Notes under the pieces: model-generated | What the model saw: only the letters and a program-made list of their open reading frames with translations | Told to the model about the DNA's origin: nothing | Databases searched by the model: none | Shown: positions 27,301 through 40,480 of the stretch, piece after piece | Numbering within the stretch: the first letter of the stretch is position 1 | Layout: each line of letters begins with the position of its first letter | Program-made: the position numbers and the translations under genes | Assembly (NCBI GenBank): GCA_022113835.1 | Contig: JAILWY010000021.1 | Span: forward strand, 4,030,001-4,094,000 | Source of the DNA: Atopsyche davidsoni | Lineage: Eukaryota; Arthropoda; Insecta; Trichoptera; Hydrobiosidae | Direction of reading: 5' to 3' | DNA: 64,000 bases

Positions 27301-30300
27301 ATGAGACTTCCGTTTCGGTGTTAGGACAAACAAAGTCGCCGCTGTACCGTCACGCGTGGCCTGCGTGGCGTGGCTAAAGGCTAACTCACGCGTTAGCCCG
27401 AATATCCCTGACATTATTGTGATTTATGTTAAACAAACCCATAAATCTACTACAAAATACGTTAGCAGCCCATTAAGTTTTATTTTGTTGTGATGAAATC
27501 CGTTTAACGTGTTAACAAGACACATGAACATAAATGCATATTCACATGTCAATAAGAAAAATCACGTGAACTTTTTAATTTTAGGCATTTTAGTTTTATA
27601 ATTATATTTATATAATTATTTTTTTCAAAGTTTTAATAAATCAATTCATTATACAATGTTTGTACTATTCGCATTTTTTACAAATTGAAGGGACAAAATT
27701 CAAACAGCTTAAAAAGTATGTCAACAATAGGGGGAATTCTGAACCACTGAAAGTGATGGCAATATTGGGAATAACTTGGGGGAATTTAGCAACCGAAACA
27801 TAAAATACGTAGATATGTGATGTTGCGATGTTCATTACCATTGTCCATTGTCAATAATACCTGATCATTTTCTTTCCATTATCAATGCTTAGAGTTAGAA
27901 GAGTACTCGATGGTATATAACATGCTTACTCTATATATATTTACTTACAAGCTATTTTTTAACAGGGCATTTTATATTTTACAAAGCCTATTTAAACACC
28001 GGTTTAAATTTTTCTAAATGCTCCGTTTTTATCTTTTGTAATAACCAATTTTTAAGATGATTTTTTTCACAAAAGATATAACATTATTTTTGTATAATAC
28101 ATAATATTTCCTTGAATTTTTATCTCTATAAGCTATAAGATGTCTGGCGTTTGCTTTATTCGCTTGATTTATTCTAAAAAATATAATCCCAGACACAAAG
28201 GCTGCGTCTTCCTTAATATTTTCATAAAGGCGGATTTAATATCTAATTTATTATATTCTCTTTTACAAAGATGAGAGTTAACCTTGCCTATATGAATAAA
28301 TAGATCATTTAGTTGGTTCTAGAGTATTTCATATAATCTACCTACATTATTCATAATACCTTACACTATATTTTTTATATTAAATTACTCACTTTGAGGT
28401 GAAAGTGTATCATTGCAGTTATTTGTATCAATATAAACAATGCACATCAAAGTATATTTAACATATTTAAAGCATAAACGACCATAAGTCACATTCATGC
28501 GTTTTAATTAATAAGCAAGGATTTCAAATTCGATAGCGATAAATGAAGAGTCCAAAGATCTTATCTGATGTTTAGCGCTTTTGTTGCTGTTGCACGGTTC
28601 CTTTTAAAACATTTATTTATTCTAAAACGCTTATAATTATTTTATCAAATACAAACAGAATGGTAGCTAATTAAAATATATACTCTCTACATTTTTATTT
28701 AAAGCAAAAATCCAAATATTAAATCTTAATTAAAAGTTTTTTTCAAAATGTTTTCTCTTTGCGTAAAATATTTTTTCATGTAAATACATAATTAACATGG
28801 GAACTTCCCGGGGGTTGTAACTCGCTTAGTACACGTCTACAAAATGTTTTCAAGCCGACATCTCTGGCGTTTGTATAATTCCAGCATTGTGTTTCAGGAA
28901 TCCGCACTATCGCTATAACATTATGTATCGTTACGAAGTTGCAAAGTCGACTCGCTGGAATGCAGTCTCGTTTGCAAAACTTACGACGGACAGGACGTAA
29001 GAATAAGCATGGCTTATTCGAACTTTAAGCATAAAAATAATAGCCTGAATTTAGATAGGGTGATACATGAAACACTTTTAAGTACTTGGAACCATCAAAA
29101 CATTTCATTGAGTTGTTTACGTCATAATGAACGGTAATAAGGACAATACTTACAGATGTACGTTAATTATTGCGAATTTTTATACAACATACATTACTAT
29201 ACATGATCAAGAACGATAGCAGACACTTCTGCTCTGTCATTCGTTATTATATAAGTTACTATTGTTGGTGTTTGGTGATTTTATTGCAAATAAAAAGGCA
29301 TATAGAGATACAATTAAATATATATATATATTTGAAAAAGGCAGCTATTTTTATATTTATTCCAGGAATTTTTGTACCGTATGGAGGTCGAAAGTTTTTA
29401 TTACCGATTTGTTATTTCTCATTGCACCTGCATCTCTTCAAATTTCCTAGTGAAGGAATTTTTCTTCGTGTAAAAATCGTTTTGTTTTGAATTGTTTTTA
29501 CAAAAGTATTTGTTTATATTTTATACTCTGAATCGTAGAGTTAGTGTCATAGGTTATCTTGAGTAATTATTTTATATTTTGACGTTTTTTTTTTGCTATC
29601 ATACAGAGATAATATATGAGAGTAATTAACAAAAATGCGTGACTCTTTGTTGAATGTATAGCATGCAAATCGTAAAGTTTTAAGGCCATTATTTTTTCGT
29701 TATTGTAATACTAAAAGTTTCTTTATAAAAAATAGATATTAATATTAAAATTATATATTTTTACTAACATAAAAAATAAACGTGGTATATACTATTACTA
29801 TATATTTTTTAAAATAGTAAAATATAAAATATTAATAACTAATACTATACTATATGCTAAATTTAAATTCTCTATTATTTATTTAAATTAAAAAAAAGTT
29901 TACTATTTAAATTATAAGATGTCGATTTGATTTGCTCGTTACACGTCATGCATGTTTAAAACATGATGCCATAGTCAAGTTGAATAAATAAACGGAACGT
30001 AATCACATCATCCATTTTCACCCTTTCCCTGTTTTAATGGAATTACAACTTGCATATCATTAATCTTTGCGTACTAATTCAAAATTGCAAAATTCACACT
30101 CGTCACTAAATCTGAAGGTTGTATGGCACCCCTACAATGACTCCTGAAACCCACCCTCGTGTACATTGTACAGCCTCCTGTTGTGCCACCTAAGGGACGA
30201 TATCGAGTTACAGCCACTTTCTGTATACTAACAAGTCACCCCTAGGCGAGGTTTAATTGGATAATGAGCAGAGGGTCGCGTCGAGGGTACATCCAAGGAA

Positions 30301-31400
30301 AGGACGGGTTAATTTGGAGCTAAAAGAGATCATAAATATTATTATGGTACAGACGTGGCTTCTTGAGCACTTCGTTGATCTCAAAACTATTTTAATACAA
30401 TTGTTTTAGTTCATAGTATTTATTTTCTTTATTCCTTTAGTTTGAGGGCTTTTGTTGTATATATGTATTATGATTCAAAATAAAAACAAAGATATAATTC
30501 TTTCTTGTATTTTGTTCTTCAAATAATTACATTTATTGTAATTAATGTACATAAAACCAATATTTCTAATGCGTGTTCAATGTTTTGCAATTTGAATTGA
30601 AATTGTTCATGAATTTATTTGTTTAATTTAAAAACCCTTGCTTTATACGTAATTATTAAACGTTTCATATTACTTGAATATTTATTACAAATGTATCAAT
30701 CTCGCACAATTTTTTTTTATGAAAGTAACTCACATCGACAATAAGCTAAAACATATCGATAACATATGCGATAATATAAACATATTATCGCTTACGTATT
30801 GAAATATGTTTTTCTTTAATGTGAAGTATTTTTCTGCAAATAGACCTTTAAATGATCACAACTATAATGAAATGAAAGTGAAAACATATATTGCTATTTT
30901 CTTAGAACAAAATTATTTTTGAGATGATAGTTTTGGAAAATATGAGATGTTTTTGAAGCCATACTCTTGATCTGATTTATGGATCAGGAATGAAATGTTA
31001 TTTTTTCATGGCATTCGTACGAAATAAAATATTTTTGAAGAAATATTAAACTATCATAAATTAACATAAATTATAGATCACCTGATAATTCTAAACTCTG
31101 TTTTCTGCTGGAAGTCCGTCACGCTTGGTATATTATTAAAAAAATTACCCACGCAACTAATTTTTAGACGATTGATAATATTAATAGTATTAAAGAGACT
31201 ATAGAAATAAGTTTTCTTAGTTTCAAATATGTGTACAATAATTTGTCAGTTGTAAATTAACACGTATTGATACTTTTACGATATAATATATTTTTATATT
31301 TGCTCCAGATTTTTATCAAATGCGCATTTTTCAACACATCATAATACGTATTATACAGGATAATATTGTATTTTTTGTTGAGACGAAGTCTGTTGTATGT
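27301..31400. other. Gene-less AT-rich stretch with small islands
   Basis: GC-richer patches lie at about 27310-27420, 28860-28990 and 30120-30310. A 10-bp stem with a 4-nt loop is at 30768-30791 (GCGATAATAT / ATATTATCGC). The 106-codon plus frame at 29170 is Ile/Phe/Tyr-rich and contains a run of alternating Ile and Tyr encoded by a TA repeat, which marks it as chance. Confidence 0.5.
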
Positions 31401-32880
31401 CTTCTTTATTTCATAAAAAATGTGTTGCGAGTGCCGAGGGCATCAGGTATCATGCGGCACGCGCGACCATTCGTTCTAATTGAATATGCGAAACCTTACC
31501 CGTGTTCCAGTAACTTCGCTCCCCGCCTGAATCACCCGAGCTTCTCCGAGGATGTTAGCCCAGTTAATGGAGTAACTAATCCCGCGGCGTGCCCTGTGGG
31601 GGGTGAGGGAGGAGGGGAAGTAAATCAATAGGTTTTCGGGGAAATTATGTGGGTTAAATAAAGTAATGATTCCAAGCTCAGGTTTTCTTCCCCTCGCTTG
31701 TGACTTCGAAAACCTGCACCGTGCTACATGTCTATATCGACCGTTATTTTTAATACGCTTATTAGTCAGATATTATTAAAAAAACTTTTTATTTATTCTG
31801 TATATCCATAAAGTATTTTTAAAATTGACCGACTTGCAATTAGTCAGTAGCGTCCTACGTTGTGTGGTTTAAACAAAACTATTAAAAAAAACACCCAAAA
31901 TAAAAGGACGCTGTTGGCTGATTGAAAATCAGTTGCTTGTCATGTCGCGATGTGTGTAGAGGGCTTTAGTCTGATAGTTGTGGCCTCACCGATACGGTAG
32001 AGTGTTTTAGATAGCTATTGTTTGTTCATATCCTGTCCAAAGTAAATAGAGTATGTTCAAAAATAAAATCGTCCAACATCTAATCTATTTGCTTCTCGGC
32101 CCAATAAACTTGCTCCTCTATACGGCATCGGTCCCATTACCACAGATCAGAAGGAAAAATAAGTAATTTATTTTTTAGATATATTAATTTAATTGAATTC
32201 AACCCATAAACAAAACCATGTGAATATTTTTTCAAAGATCTTATTTTAAGGATTTTAATGCTTAGTCACAAAAACATCAAAAAAGTTAGTTATGCTTATA
32301 TTTTGTTAAAAAAAATTGAGGTGCTCCAAGAAATAACAAACCTGTCGATAGTAATAATTTCTGAGTCTTATTTTAGGTCAAAAGTCTACATTTCGTCTCT
32401 AGCATAGACATGTACGAAGAAAAATTAAGCCTTGTAAAAATACTTCTGACAAAATATAAATTTGTTTTTAAGCAGCTCATGTGATCAAAAGACCTAAGTC
32501 AAATACAAGCTTCGTAAATGTAACACCATAATTAGATCAGTGGCCACATATGGCTGCGAAACGGGGAGCGTAATGTAGAGGGAGGTAACTAGTCGCAATG
32601 ATACAGCAGGAGTATTAAAAGTTATTGAAAACTTTGACATTATTATCAAATGACTTATCTCAAATCTTTTTTTTTTATTTATTAAAATCATTATTACGGC
32701 AGCATTGATATTTCTTATAAATTATATCTCTCCAATTGATACAATAAATAATTTATATTTTCGTATTACATTCTGTAGAGTTTGCCTTTTTTTTTCAGAA
32801 AAAATTGCCACGTGTTATTGATTATGTCATATATATTCCGCAAACGGTCTGCTAGTTCATCTAATTTAACTGCAAAAAAC
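31401..32880. other. Gene-less stretch with a long GC-rich island
   Basis: The island at about 31430-31640 contains TAACTAATCCC and a G-rich tail. The plus frame covering it (31320-31631) starts in AT-rich DNA and has no domain. The rest of the interval is AT-rich. Confidence 0.45.
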
Positions 32881-35340
32881 CCGCGAGGGTAGATGGCCTC
32901 CATAAAACGTGACGACGTAGGAAATTCCACCCTCGAGAAGGGGATGATAACTCAGAACAACTGTTGCCCTAACAAGTGTGAGGGCATTACTGAAACTACC
33001 CCGGGGTGTGCAGGCAGTGCCAGTAGCACTGGAACCTTCGAGGACGGCTCGTTAGAGCAGCCGTATTGTCTAAAAGGGAAGTCTTTATTGGAGTTTATTG
33101 TTATAATTGATCGTTATTTGAAAAGATTTATTTTATACTAAAAATCTATAAAATATTATGTTAAGTTCGAAGTCAGTATATTTTACTATGAACTTATTTT
33201 ATAATAATGTTTAATTCTTAAATAAATATATATATATTGCTGATTTTAATAAATGCAATCTGTATTAACTCATGATACTATGAAGGTCATTCCTTTAGTA
33301 TTACTTTATTAATTATTAAAACATTTTTTTTATGGAATTTTATTTTTTTAAAGATAAATGGATTAAATAATTTAGTACTTTTACGGTATTCATATTATAA
33401 TTCAAGAATCACAGTAGCAATGATACTAGATTTAGTATAAAAATACTTGCATTTTTTTCCTTTTAAAGGCCATGTCTACATCGAGAAAATACAAATAAAA
33501 CGCTGAAATAAAGAGATTAAAGAACCATAAAAAGAAAATGCATAAGTATGTTCGCATAGTTTTAATGCTTTTCCTTTTATGAGTTCGCATATCTTTCTTT
33601 GTCATTTTAGGTCAAATTATTAAAGGTCCAATATTATTTATTATGTTCGCATATATAAATTTATAGCGCAATAAAATGTTTACGGCCAGGACATTGTGGC
33701 ATTTCACGACATTGGTGAAATATGCTGCGAATGACAAAAAAACTGGTATTTCATACAAAAAGATAATCAGTGCGGTGTGGTCATAAACTAAAAGAGGTTT
33801 GATTTTTGAGTAACGAGAGTTGCCAAAGTTTAATGCCAAGTTTACATTTTTTAGGTGTTTGTTTGATTTTAAAGATTTGTGATTTTAAAGAATCGTATAA
33901 TTTGTAGCGTTAGAAATGAAATTCGGGGAATTTCACATGTCTTACCATACTTTTGTATTTTTTAATTTTAATTTATTTAAGTAACTTCTATCTTTAACTT
34001 CTCTGTATGTGAGAAATTTTGTTTTTTAAAAAAGTGTTCAAATAATATTATCCAATTTTTTTCAAACTTAAAGTGCAATCAGATAACACTAGTACTTTGC
34101 ATCTCACAATTATCTTATAACTGCGACTGTCAAAATCTTATATACCTATTCATATTGCAGTATTCATTTATAAAAATATAAACAATGCAACGATCATCGG
34201 TACTTTGAATCAGTTTGACGATGCCTCAATAAGGTGAAAGTACATTCACTTTATCCGTGTTAAATATTAGTAGGATCATGAACTAATTTGTTCTATTTAT
34301 TCTTGCCTGTTTAATGTTTGTAATCAAATTGTTGGTCAATCTTCTCCGTGCTATATCTCCGGCATGTTCAATACCGGACTTTGATTAATTGACTTAACTT
34401 TAAGTACTGCGTTATTTGTTGTTAGTTAAGTGCCGTGACCATTAGGAATACGGTGTGTGGTAGATTACTGCAAAAAACCTGCACCTACTTAAACTAACGC
34501 GCTTTGTTTTTTTTCTTAAAGAAACATTTTGATATTTTACTAGCTCACCTAGCAATAGCATTGTTTTAGTAATGATTCAAAGAAAAACATCGCCAGATGA
34601 AGGAAGGTTAATTGTGCTGTTTATATTTAATCCATTTAAGTATTTTTGACATAAATCAAAAATAAATTTCAAATGAAATTTGATGTAATAAAAGCATATT
34701 TATATGTTTCTATGGGAGTTTTGGCCATTATACAAGTACAAACCTTGTGTAGCACCTGAGTTTTATTGGCTCGTTGTGAGTGGAACTGCTGCGTTTTCCT
34801 TTGCACCCTAATCAACATCCGTTAACATGCTTATGGTGTGTTTTACGAGTAAATCTATATTTACTGATTCTATACGCTTATAAAACAAACTAAGTTTTCT
34901 CAATAAAAATACAATGTCAATATTGTTAGCTAACATTGCGACAATTTTCTATAATATTGATTTTTAATGTGAACACATCTTTTTTTTGCAAAATGAAACA
35001 AAATTCAGTTACTGTTGATTACTAATTGATTGTTGTAGTTGAATTACAATTTTTTTTGTTATTGATGTTTTAAACTGCTCTAAATATGGTTATATACTTT
35101 TATTTGATTACAATAATTATTTGTTTAAACCTCTATTTTTTTTTTAATTAATGTCTATAAGCTATTTTCAATTTTTTTTTATTTTTGCTTATCAAAATTA
35201 TAATTAAATTGGTTTAAATTTAAACTGTCTGCACGTGCAGTTTATTAACTGCCTTGTCTCACCAGAGGGTCGGATCTGTAAGATACTTTCATCACGTTGT
35301 TGTAAATTATTTTTAATTAATCTTTACCTTAAATCCTTCG
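32881..35340. other. Gene-less stretch, one island
   Basis: The island at about 32880-33080 holds an 82-codon plus frame (32893-33141) whose first 60 residues are compositionally plausible (Cys, Gly and Thr-rich) but whose end runs into AT-rich sequence. There is no splice donor at the change and no recognisable domain. The remaining 2 kb is AT-rich with nothing visible. Confidence 0.4.
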
Positions 35341-35660
35341 TAACACGCATAAAAATTTCAGAAAAAGAGCAGGCGAGATCGATATTTTAATACTTTTCCG
35401 TTTTCAGTCATCTGCACGCGCTATTTATTTACGCTGCGGCTTCACCAAAGGTCGGCACCTGCATTATCCAACTATCACCGTGTTGGTAATCGAATTATCT
35501 CCAATTAAACTTGACCTAGCGGTAATTAAGTCGTGCTCACACCGGGTACACTCACTGAGTGTTAACAAGCTGACTCGAGAGTCGCTCTGTTCGCTACGAT
35601 AAGAGAAACGGTTCGTCGCTAATTGGATTTAGCGTTCAAACTGTATTGTTGTTGCATTGG
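35341..35660. promoter_or_regulatory. Candidate cis-regulatory island
   Basis: This stop-rich block, less AT-rich than its flanks, holds homeodomain words CCAATTAAA (35501-35509), GGTAATTAAG (35521-35530) and CTAATTGG (35619-35626). It also holds a nuclear-receptor half-site TTGACCT (35511-35517) and a 15-bp palindrome ACACTCA-C-TGAGTGT (35548-35562). No coding frame spans it. Function as an enhancer is inferred from clustering only. Confidence 0.3.
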
Positions 35661-36365
35661 CCGTCTTATATATAATATCCGGAAAAAAAGCATGTCCTCA
35701 CTCAGAATCCTGTTCAGTGATCTTAATTAAAAAATATATAATTCTACGGACATGTGCCGTGTCGATTCGTCATAGACATAAAAAAACAGGCATTAATCCA
35801 ATTATATTTAACAGGTCAGAACAAGGATTGAACTGGCAATTTATAAGTCAATAATATTATAATAGCATCTAGCATAAATAATTTTTGTATACTTTTTCGT
35901 GTTGTGTTTAAAAAAGCGACATTAATAAAATTTTACAAAAGTTAATATAGTCCTAATATGTTAATAACGCATACCAGATTTAAAGGACACGAAATTCGTT
36001 ATAAAGAGATTCGACTGATACGAAAACATGAACTAACCCTTCACATTTTCTGATCGCTGCGCGATATGGCGTTATTCAGTCTGTAACTACGGGGGGTGGG
36101 GGTGGGAAATCTTGATATTTAAGTGAATTGCCATGTCAGTATGTATAATGGGCGCGAGGGGTGCCGACTGCTTTAATAGCCGGCCGCGCCGCTAACTGCT
36201 CGTAACTGCTGATTATTATACGCCAAGTAACTCGGGCGGACCGAACTTCAAACTTGACAAATCAAAAGCGATTAATATGTCATATAATCAAATTTACTGC
36301 CACTATCCACGGCAGACAGCAGATCCGTTTCACCAAAAAGATTTATCAAAATGATTTCTTAAAAC
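35661..36365. other. Gene-less stretch left of the Tc1-like element
   Basis: An island at about 36050-36250 includes a G-rich run near 36090 and a CpG-rich part at 36180-36240. No gene is seen. The interval ends at the TA dinucleotide (36366-36367) flanking the transposon. Confidence 0.5.
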
Positions 36366-36592
36366 TACACTCAGCGTCAAAAAAATCGCACCTTTTGCAA
36401 AATTTGTATATAGCGTCTCTAGCAGCTAGCGCATACATTTTATTTAATTAATATTGGTATAATTTGAAAGTACATTTAATTACCTTTAATTAATCATCGT
36501 TTTAATGAAAAGAATAGTGCTTACTACGAAATATTGGAAAGAAATCGAAAATGCGCGTTAAAAGGGTCACAAGTTGCACTACTTGACAAGGG

Positions 36593-36629
36593 TATAAAAG
36601 GGTAATTCCAGGTAAATTGTGGGTCAGTC
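36593..36629 (+). promoter_or_regulatory. TATA box and arthropod initiator of the Tc1-like element
   Basis: TATAAAAG at 36593-36600 is followed by TCAGTC at 36624-36629, matching the arthropod initiator TCAGT with its A 33 bp from the first T of the TATA box, the usual spacing. The transposase start codon follows about 65 bp later. Confidence 0.65.
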
Positions 36630-36690
36630 AGTATCCAGACTTTACAGAGAACACACGTGAACCTTACAAGCCAGGAAAATACACCTCAAG

Positions 36691-37752
36691 ATGGATACTA
36701 CCGCTGATGAAGCCTCTCAAGTGATTGCACTACTGCAATCGGGAATGCGGCAGTGTGATGTTGCTCGACAACTGAACTTAAGCCGTTTTTCTGTTTGGCG
36801 TGTGTACCAACGATTCCAAGAGACTGGTGGCTATATCAGAAGACGTGGATCTGGAAGAAAACGCTGCACAGCAGAAAGAGATGATCGGTTCATTGTAACC
36901 AGATCTTTGCGCAATCGGTTCTCTAATGCTGTTGAGTTGCAACAGCAGCTCCGATCAGCTCGTAGAACTTCTGTAAGTGTCTCCACGGTTAGAAGAAGAC
37001 TGCGAGAGAAGAAAATTGCAGCCTACAGACCTGCTAAAGGACCAAAACTGACTGCACACCATCGCAGAGACCGACTTCAGTTTGCTCGCGAACATCACGA
37101 TTGGTCACTTGAACAGTGGAGGGCCGTTCTCTTCTCTGACGAGACGAGGGTGAGCCTTTTCTGCAACGACGGCCGTAGAAGAGTGTACAGATGACAGGGA
37201 GAGCGGTTTGCACAATCCTGCTTTGAAGAATCCGTTGAATACGGGGGTGGATCGTGCATGTTCTGGGGCGGCATGTCTATCGACGGGAAAACGGAACTTG
37301 TGTGCGTTTCCCGGACTGGAGGCGGTCGCGGGCAAGGGTCGCTGAACGCTAGTCGCTATATAACGGAGATCCTGGAAGAGCATGTAGTCCCATATGCTGG
37401 TTTTGTGGGCGATGGGTTCATGTTAATGCAGGATAACGCCCGTTGCCACACAGCATTCATTGTGCGGGATTACTTGCAAGAGGTAGAGATCCCCGTTATG
37501 CAGTGGCCAGCGCGAAGTCCAGACTTGAACCCGATCGAGCACCTCTGGGATGATGTGAAACGCCGTGTGAGAGCACGTGATCCTGCTTCTACCACTCTTC
37601 AAGAGTGGTAGGAGCAGGATCACGTGCTCGAAGATGCCGTCGTTGAGGAATGGGAGAACTTACCTCAGGAAAGGGTGGTGACCCTGGTGAGGTTTATGAA
37701 GGACCGCATGGACGCCGTCATTAAAGCTAGGGGGGGTAACATTAGAATTTAA
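36691..37752 (+). pseudogene. Tc1-like transposase (DD34E), inactivated by two stops
   Basis: This would cut and paste the surrounding element between terminal repeats at TA sites. The frame spans 354 codons without frameshift. The N-terminus (about residues 5-45) is a paired-type helix-turn-helix, followed by a basic GSGRKR linker near residue 55 and a second helix-turn-helix to about 115. The catalytic residues are D150 (in FSDET), D248 (in MQDNA) and E283 (in NPIEHLWD), with exactly 34 residues between the last two. A TGA at 37192-37194 replaces what is most simply a CGA Arg codon after VYR. A TAG at 37609-37611 lies in a 21-nt fold-back insertion after LQEW; beyond it the frame resumes with DAVVEEWENLP, as expected of the family C-terminus. 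No truncation is seen at either end. Confidence 0.93.
37571..37629. repeat. 59-bp near-perfect palindrome inside the transposase gene
   Basis: Arms 37571-37599 and 37601-37629 pair around a single central C at 37600 with one mismatch (37588 against 37612). The inner 17 bp (CCACTCTT-C-AAGAGTGG) can be ordinary coding sequence. The outer right arm, about 21 nt, reads as an inverted copy of the left arm and adds seven in-frame codons including TAG. This looks like templated insertion by strand switching at a pre-existing palindrome. Confidence 0.85.
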
Positions 37753-38001
37753 GTCTCTTTTTGTATATTTTGTACACTAATTCTAAAAATAAAAACTCGT
37801 TATTTTCTTGATTTTTTAAATCCTTTTTTTTTTTTCAAATGGCCTGTTAAAAAATAACAATCTGTTTCCTTTTTCTGCGAGTTCAATAAATTCTCTTTCC
37901 AATGATACCTCACAATCATGTTCTTACCATTGACGAAATATGATTAAAAGTCGTTTTAAGAAAAAAAATTTGGAGGTGCGATTTTTGTGACGCCGAGTGT
38001 A

Positions 38002-40480
38002 TTATACTATAAATTTTATGACTCATCGTTAAATTTATAAGACATGATAATCTTACTGAAACTCTGTGTTTGGTAATCAATATATAATAATTATATACTC
38101 AAATATATTTTTTTTTTCAAAAAATAAACACGTATTTTTATTCTAAATCTAGCCTTGACTTTAATGTATGTTAAAAATTTATTGTTGTTTCTTGAATTCT
38201 GTTATGCACATACATTTTTTTAGAAGTATTTGTCATTTAAATTAAAATAATCTTATCATATTTTAATGGTATAATAAATTCATTCTGTTAAAAAGTTTTA
38301 AATGGTTCTCTTAAACGCTTTCAAGCAAAAGAGAGACGAATTTATGAAACAGCATTATCATCCTATAAGCCCATTCCAGAATGAGCAATTACCCACAAAA
38401 TTTAATATCAGCGAGTATTTTATTTTCACTAAAAGTATCATCTACATAGGTAAGCACCCCCTCACTGGCCGTAAAACATCCCTCAACAGTCAGGTTATTA
38501 AATTGTTGGGCCTCACGTACCCTATGGGCCGGTAAATATGTAAAGGGCTCATCGCGGAGGGGACGAGGTCGCAAAAGCCGCCCCTGTCCTGATAAAAAAC
38601 AGAAAATTCTACGTATTTTATATTACTTTAATATGTTCGTTTGTTGTACACTTAAAGGCACAAATAATTACCTTTATGTGTCAGTTATTTAAACACATTA
38701 TTATATTTCAACTGATCGCTAAGCCCAAAGATTGTAATATTTTCAAGGTAATAAATACATCATCGTTTTCATCGACTAGAACTGTTGGCTTTATAGTATG
38801 ATATCGTAGTTAACACAAATATTTAATTATTATTTTAGGATATATTATTTTGGACAAAGTGCACGCTTAGCAGTAAAGTATACATTTAAATAAATTTAGT
38901 ATATTTCGTTTATGTCTGTTTATACATCCAATATATTTTGGAATGTCAACTACCCTTAAAACGCACTTTGACATAATTAATTAACATTAATTCTGCTTAA
39001 CATGCATCATGATGTGGTTTGTTGATAATCTATTCAAACATTTCTGTTCACATGATCTAAATTCTATTCACTAATCCCGAGCACTCATCAGATCACAATA
39101 AGCTACGACGTCCTCATTTTCCGGTCTAGTGGTGTGGGATATCGGAATAATGTAATTTGTGTTGTAATTATGCAAAGTCCACTGGTAATTAACTTGAGTA
39201 TGGTGCTGCAGCAATATGGCCTGCTTTATTGCTCTGCCATTGGAGATTATACGTTAGTTGATAATTACGTTGAAAATTACTACGCTTTGTTCGCGTCGCC
39301 ATGGAAACACGGCAGATCAGCTTCCAGATGATTTTATAATAGATTGGCAAAACTTACACAATCTATGAATACCGAATTTTTCATGAAAATTAACCTAACA
39401 AAATGAACCAACAATAGTTAGAATAATGCAGGTATTTTATATTTTCAAGAAAATATGCCTTTCAATATTCATTTAACTACATTTCTCGTATTCCTTCATG
39501 GGTCATTTATAAGATAAAGAGTTCAGGTTCGGGTGTTTTGCCTTTATTTAATACCAAATAGTAGGCACATAGGTCAAAATTATGGAAATATATGAAGCAC
39601 AAAGCCTTTGTTTAAAGTGCATAGAATTTACCTGAGTGCCATAACCTACAAAGATAAAAGATAAAGTCATAAAAAATCTTTAGCCGCTTAATTAAATATA
39701 TGTTTGTTTAAATTATGAGCAAACACAAACGCTTATCAGGAAATTCTTATCGTAAGGTAAGTCATATCAGTTATATGGTTTTCGCTTTATTGTCACGAAT
39801 ACTCAGTGTCATTGTGAATAATGAAAAATGAAATCTTTAATAAATACACTGATATAATATTTTATTAATTTTTAACCTCCATTAAACGAGTTTCTTTACA
39901 CTTAAATACGAAAGAAAACTTATTTGCAAATCTTTAATAGTATTTAATATTTTTTAAACTTGTTCAAACTTGCTATCAAAGTGCATGTATCATTACATAA
40001 AGTCACTCTGGTCTACTTTTTATTATTTAATAATGTATAGATTTTTTTAAATACGGGATTGTGTTTTCTTTAAAATAATAATAGTCACCAGTAAGTTGAT
40101 TGGCCGCTTATCTATTGATGTATTTACAACCGATAAGCAATCCTTTTGTAAGTTAATGTTTTTTAAATATAACTTAACATGTCAATAGTATTGCGTATAC
40201 AGGGTAATCCGTGATACTTTAAACCTCGAATTGAGTAAGTAATTTTCATGTTTAATATATTGTGCTTTTTTAACCTATTGATGATTTATTTTGTTTTCAA
40301 AATTTTTTTTGCAATGCCAAATTCTCGTGGATTAGTTTTCCTGGTGCGAAATAACAGTTATTATTTGATTATATAATAATTACCAGATTAAAGTGATCTT
40401 TATAAATCTCCCAAACAGAATTACAAAGAGTCCACGAGCCTACATTTTAGATTTCACACAAAAACCATCTTTCAGGCAAT
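38002..40480. other. Gene-less AT-rich stretch
   Basis: A plus frame at 38302-38535 (77 codons) overlaps a donor-like AG|GTAAGC near 38448-38455, but its upstream part is AT-biased and has no recognisable domain. A small GC-richer patch is at 38450-38590. The remainder is AT-rich with nothing recognised. Confidence 0.5.

Larger units (their letters stand above)
36368..37999 (+). mobile_element. Tc1-like transposon, full length, 1632 bp
   Basis: The element is bounded by 26-bp terminal inverted repeats (36368-36393 and 37974-37999) beginning CACTC and ending CGCACCT inward, with two mismatches. TA dinucleotides lie immediately outside both ends (36366-36367 and 38000-38001), the target duplication expected of the Tc1/mariner superfamily. 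Inside is one plus-strand transposase frame with a DD34E catalytic triad, a promoter on its left and a polyadenylation-type AATAAA near 37787. The copy is complete but inactive because the transposase has two stop codons. High end similarity and a frame kept open apart from two changes suggest a fairly young insertion. Confidence 0.95.

Noticed and set aside
37105..37383. 92-codon antisense open frame within the Tc1-like element
   Set aside because: It is a shadow of the transposase reading frame.
38302..38455. Exon ending at AG|GTAAGC
   Set aside because: The donor word is good, but the upstream frame is AT-biased, has no acceptor of quality and no recognisable protein content.
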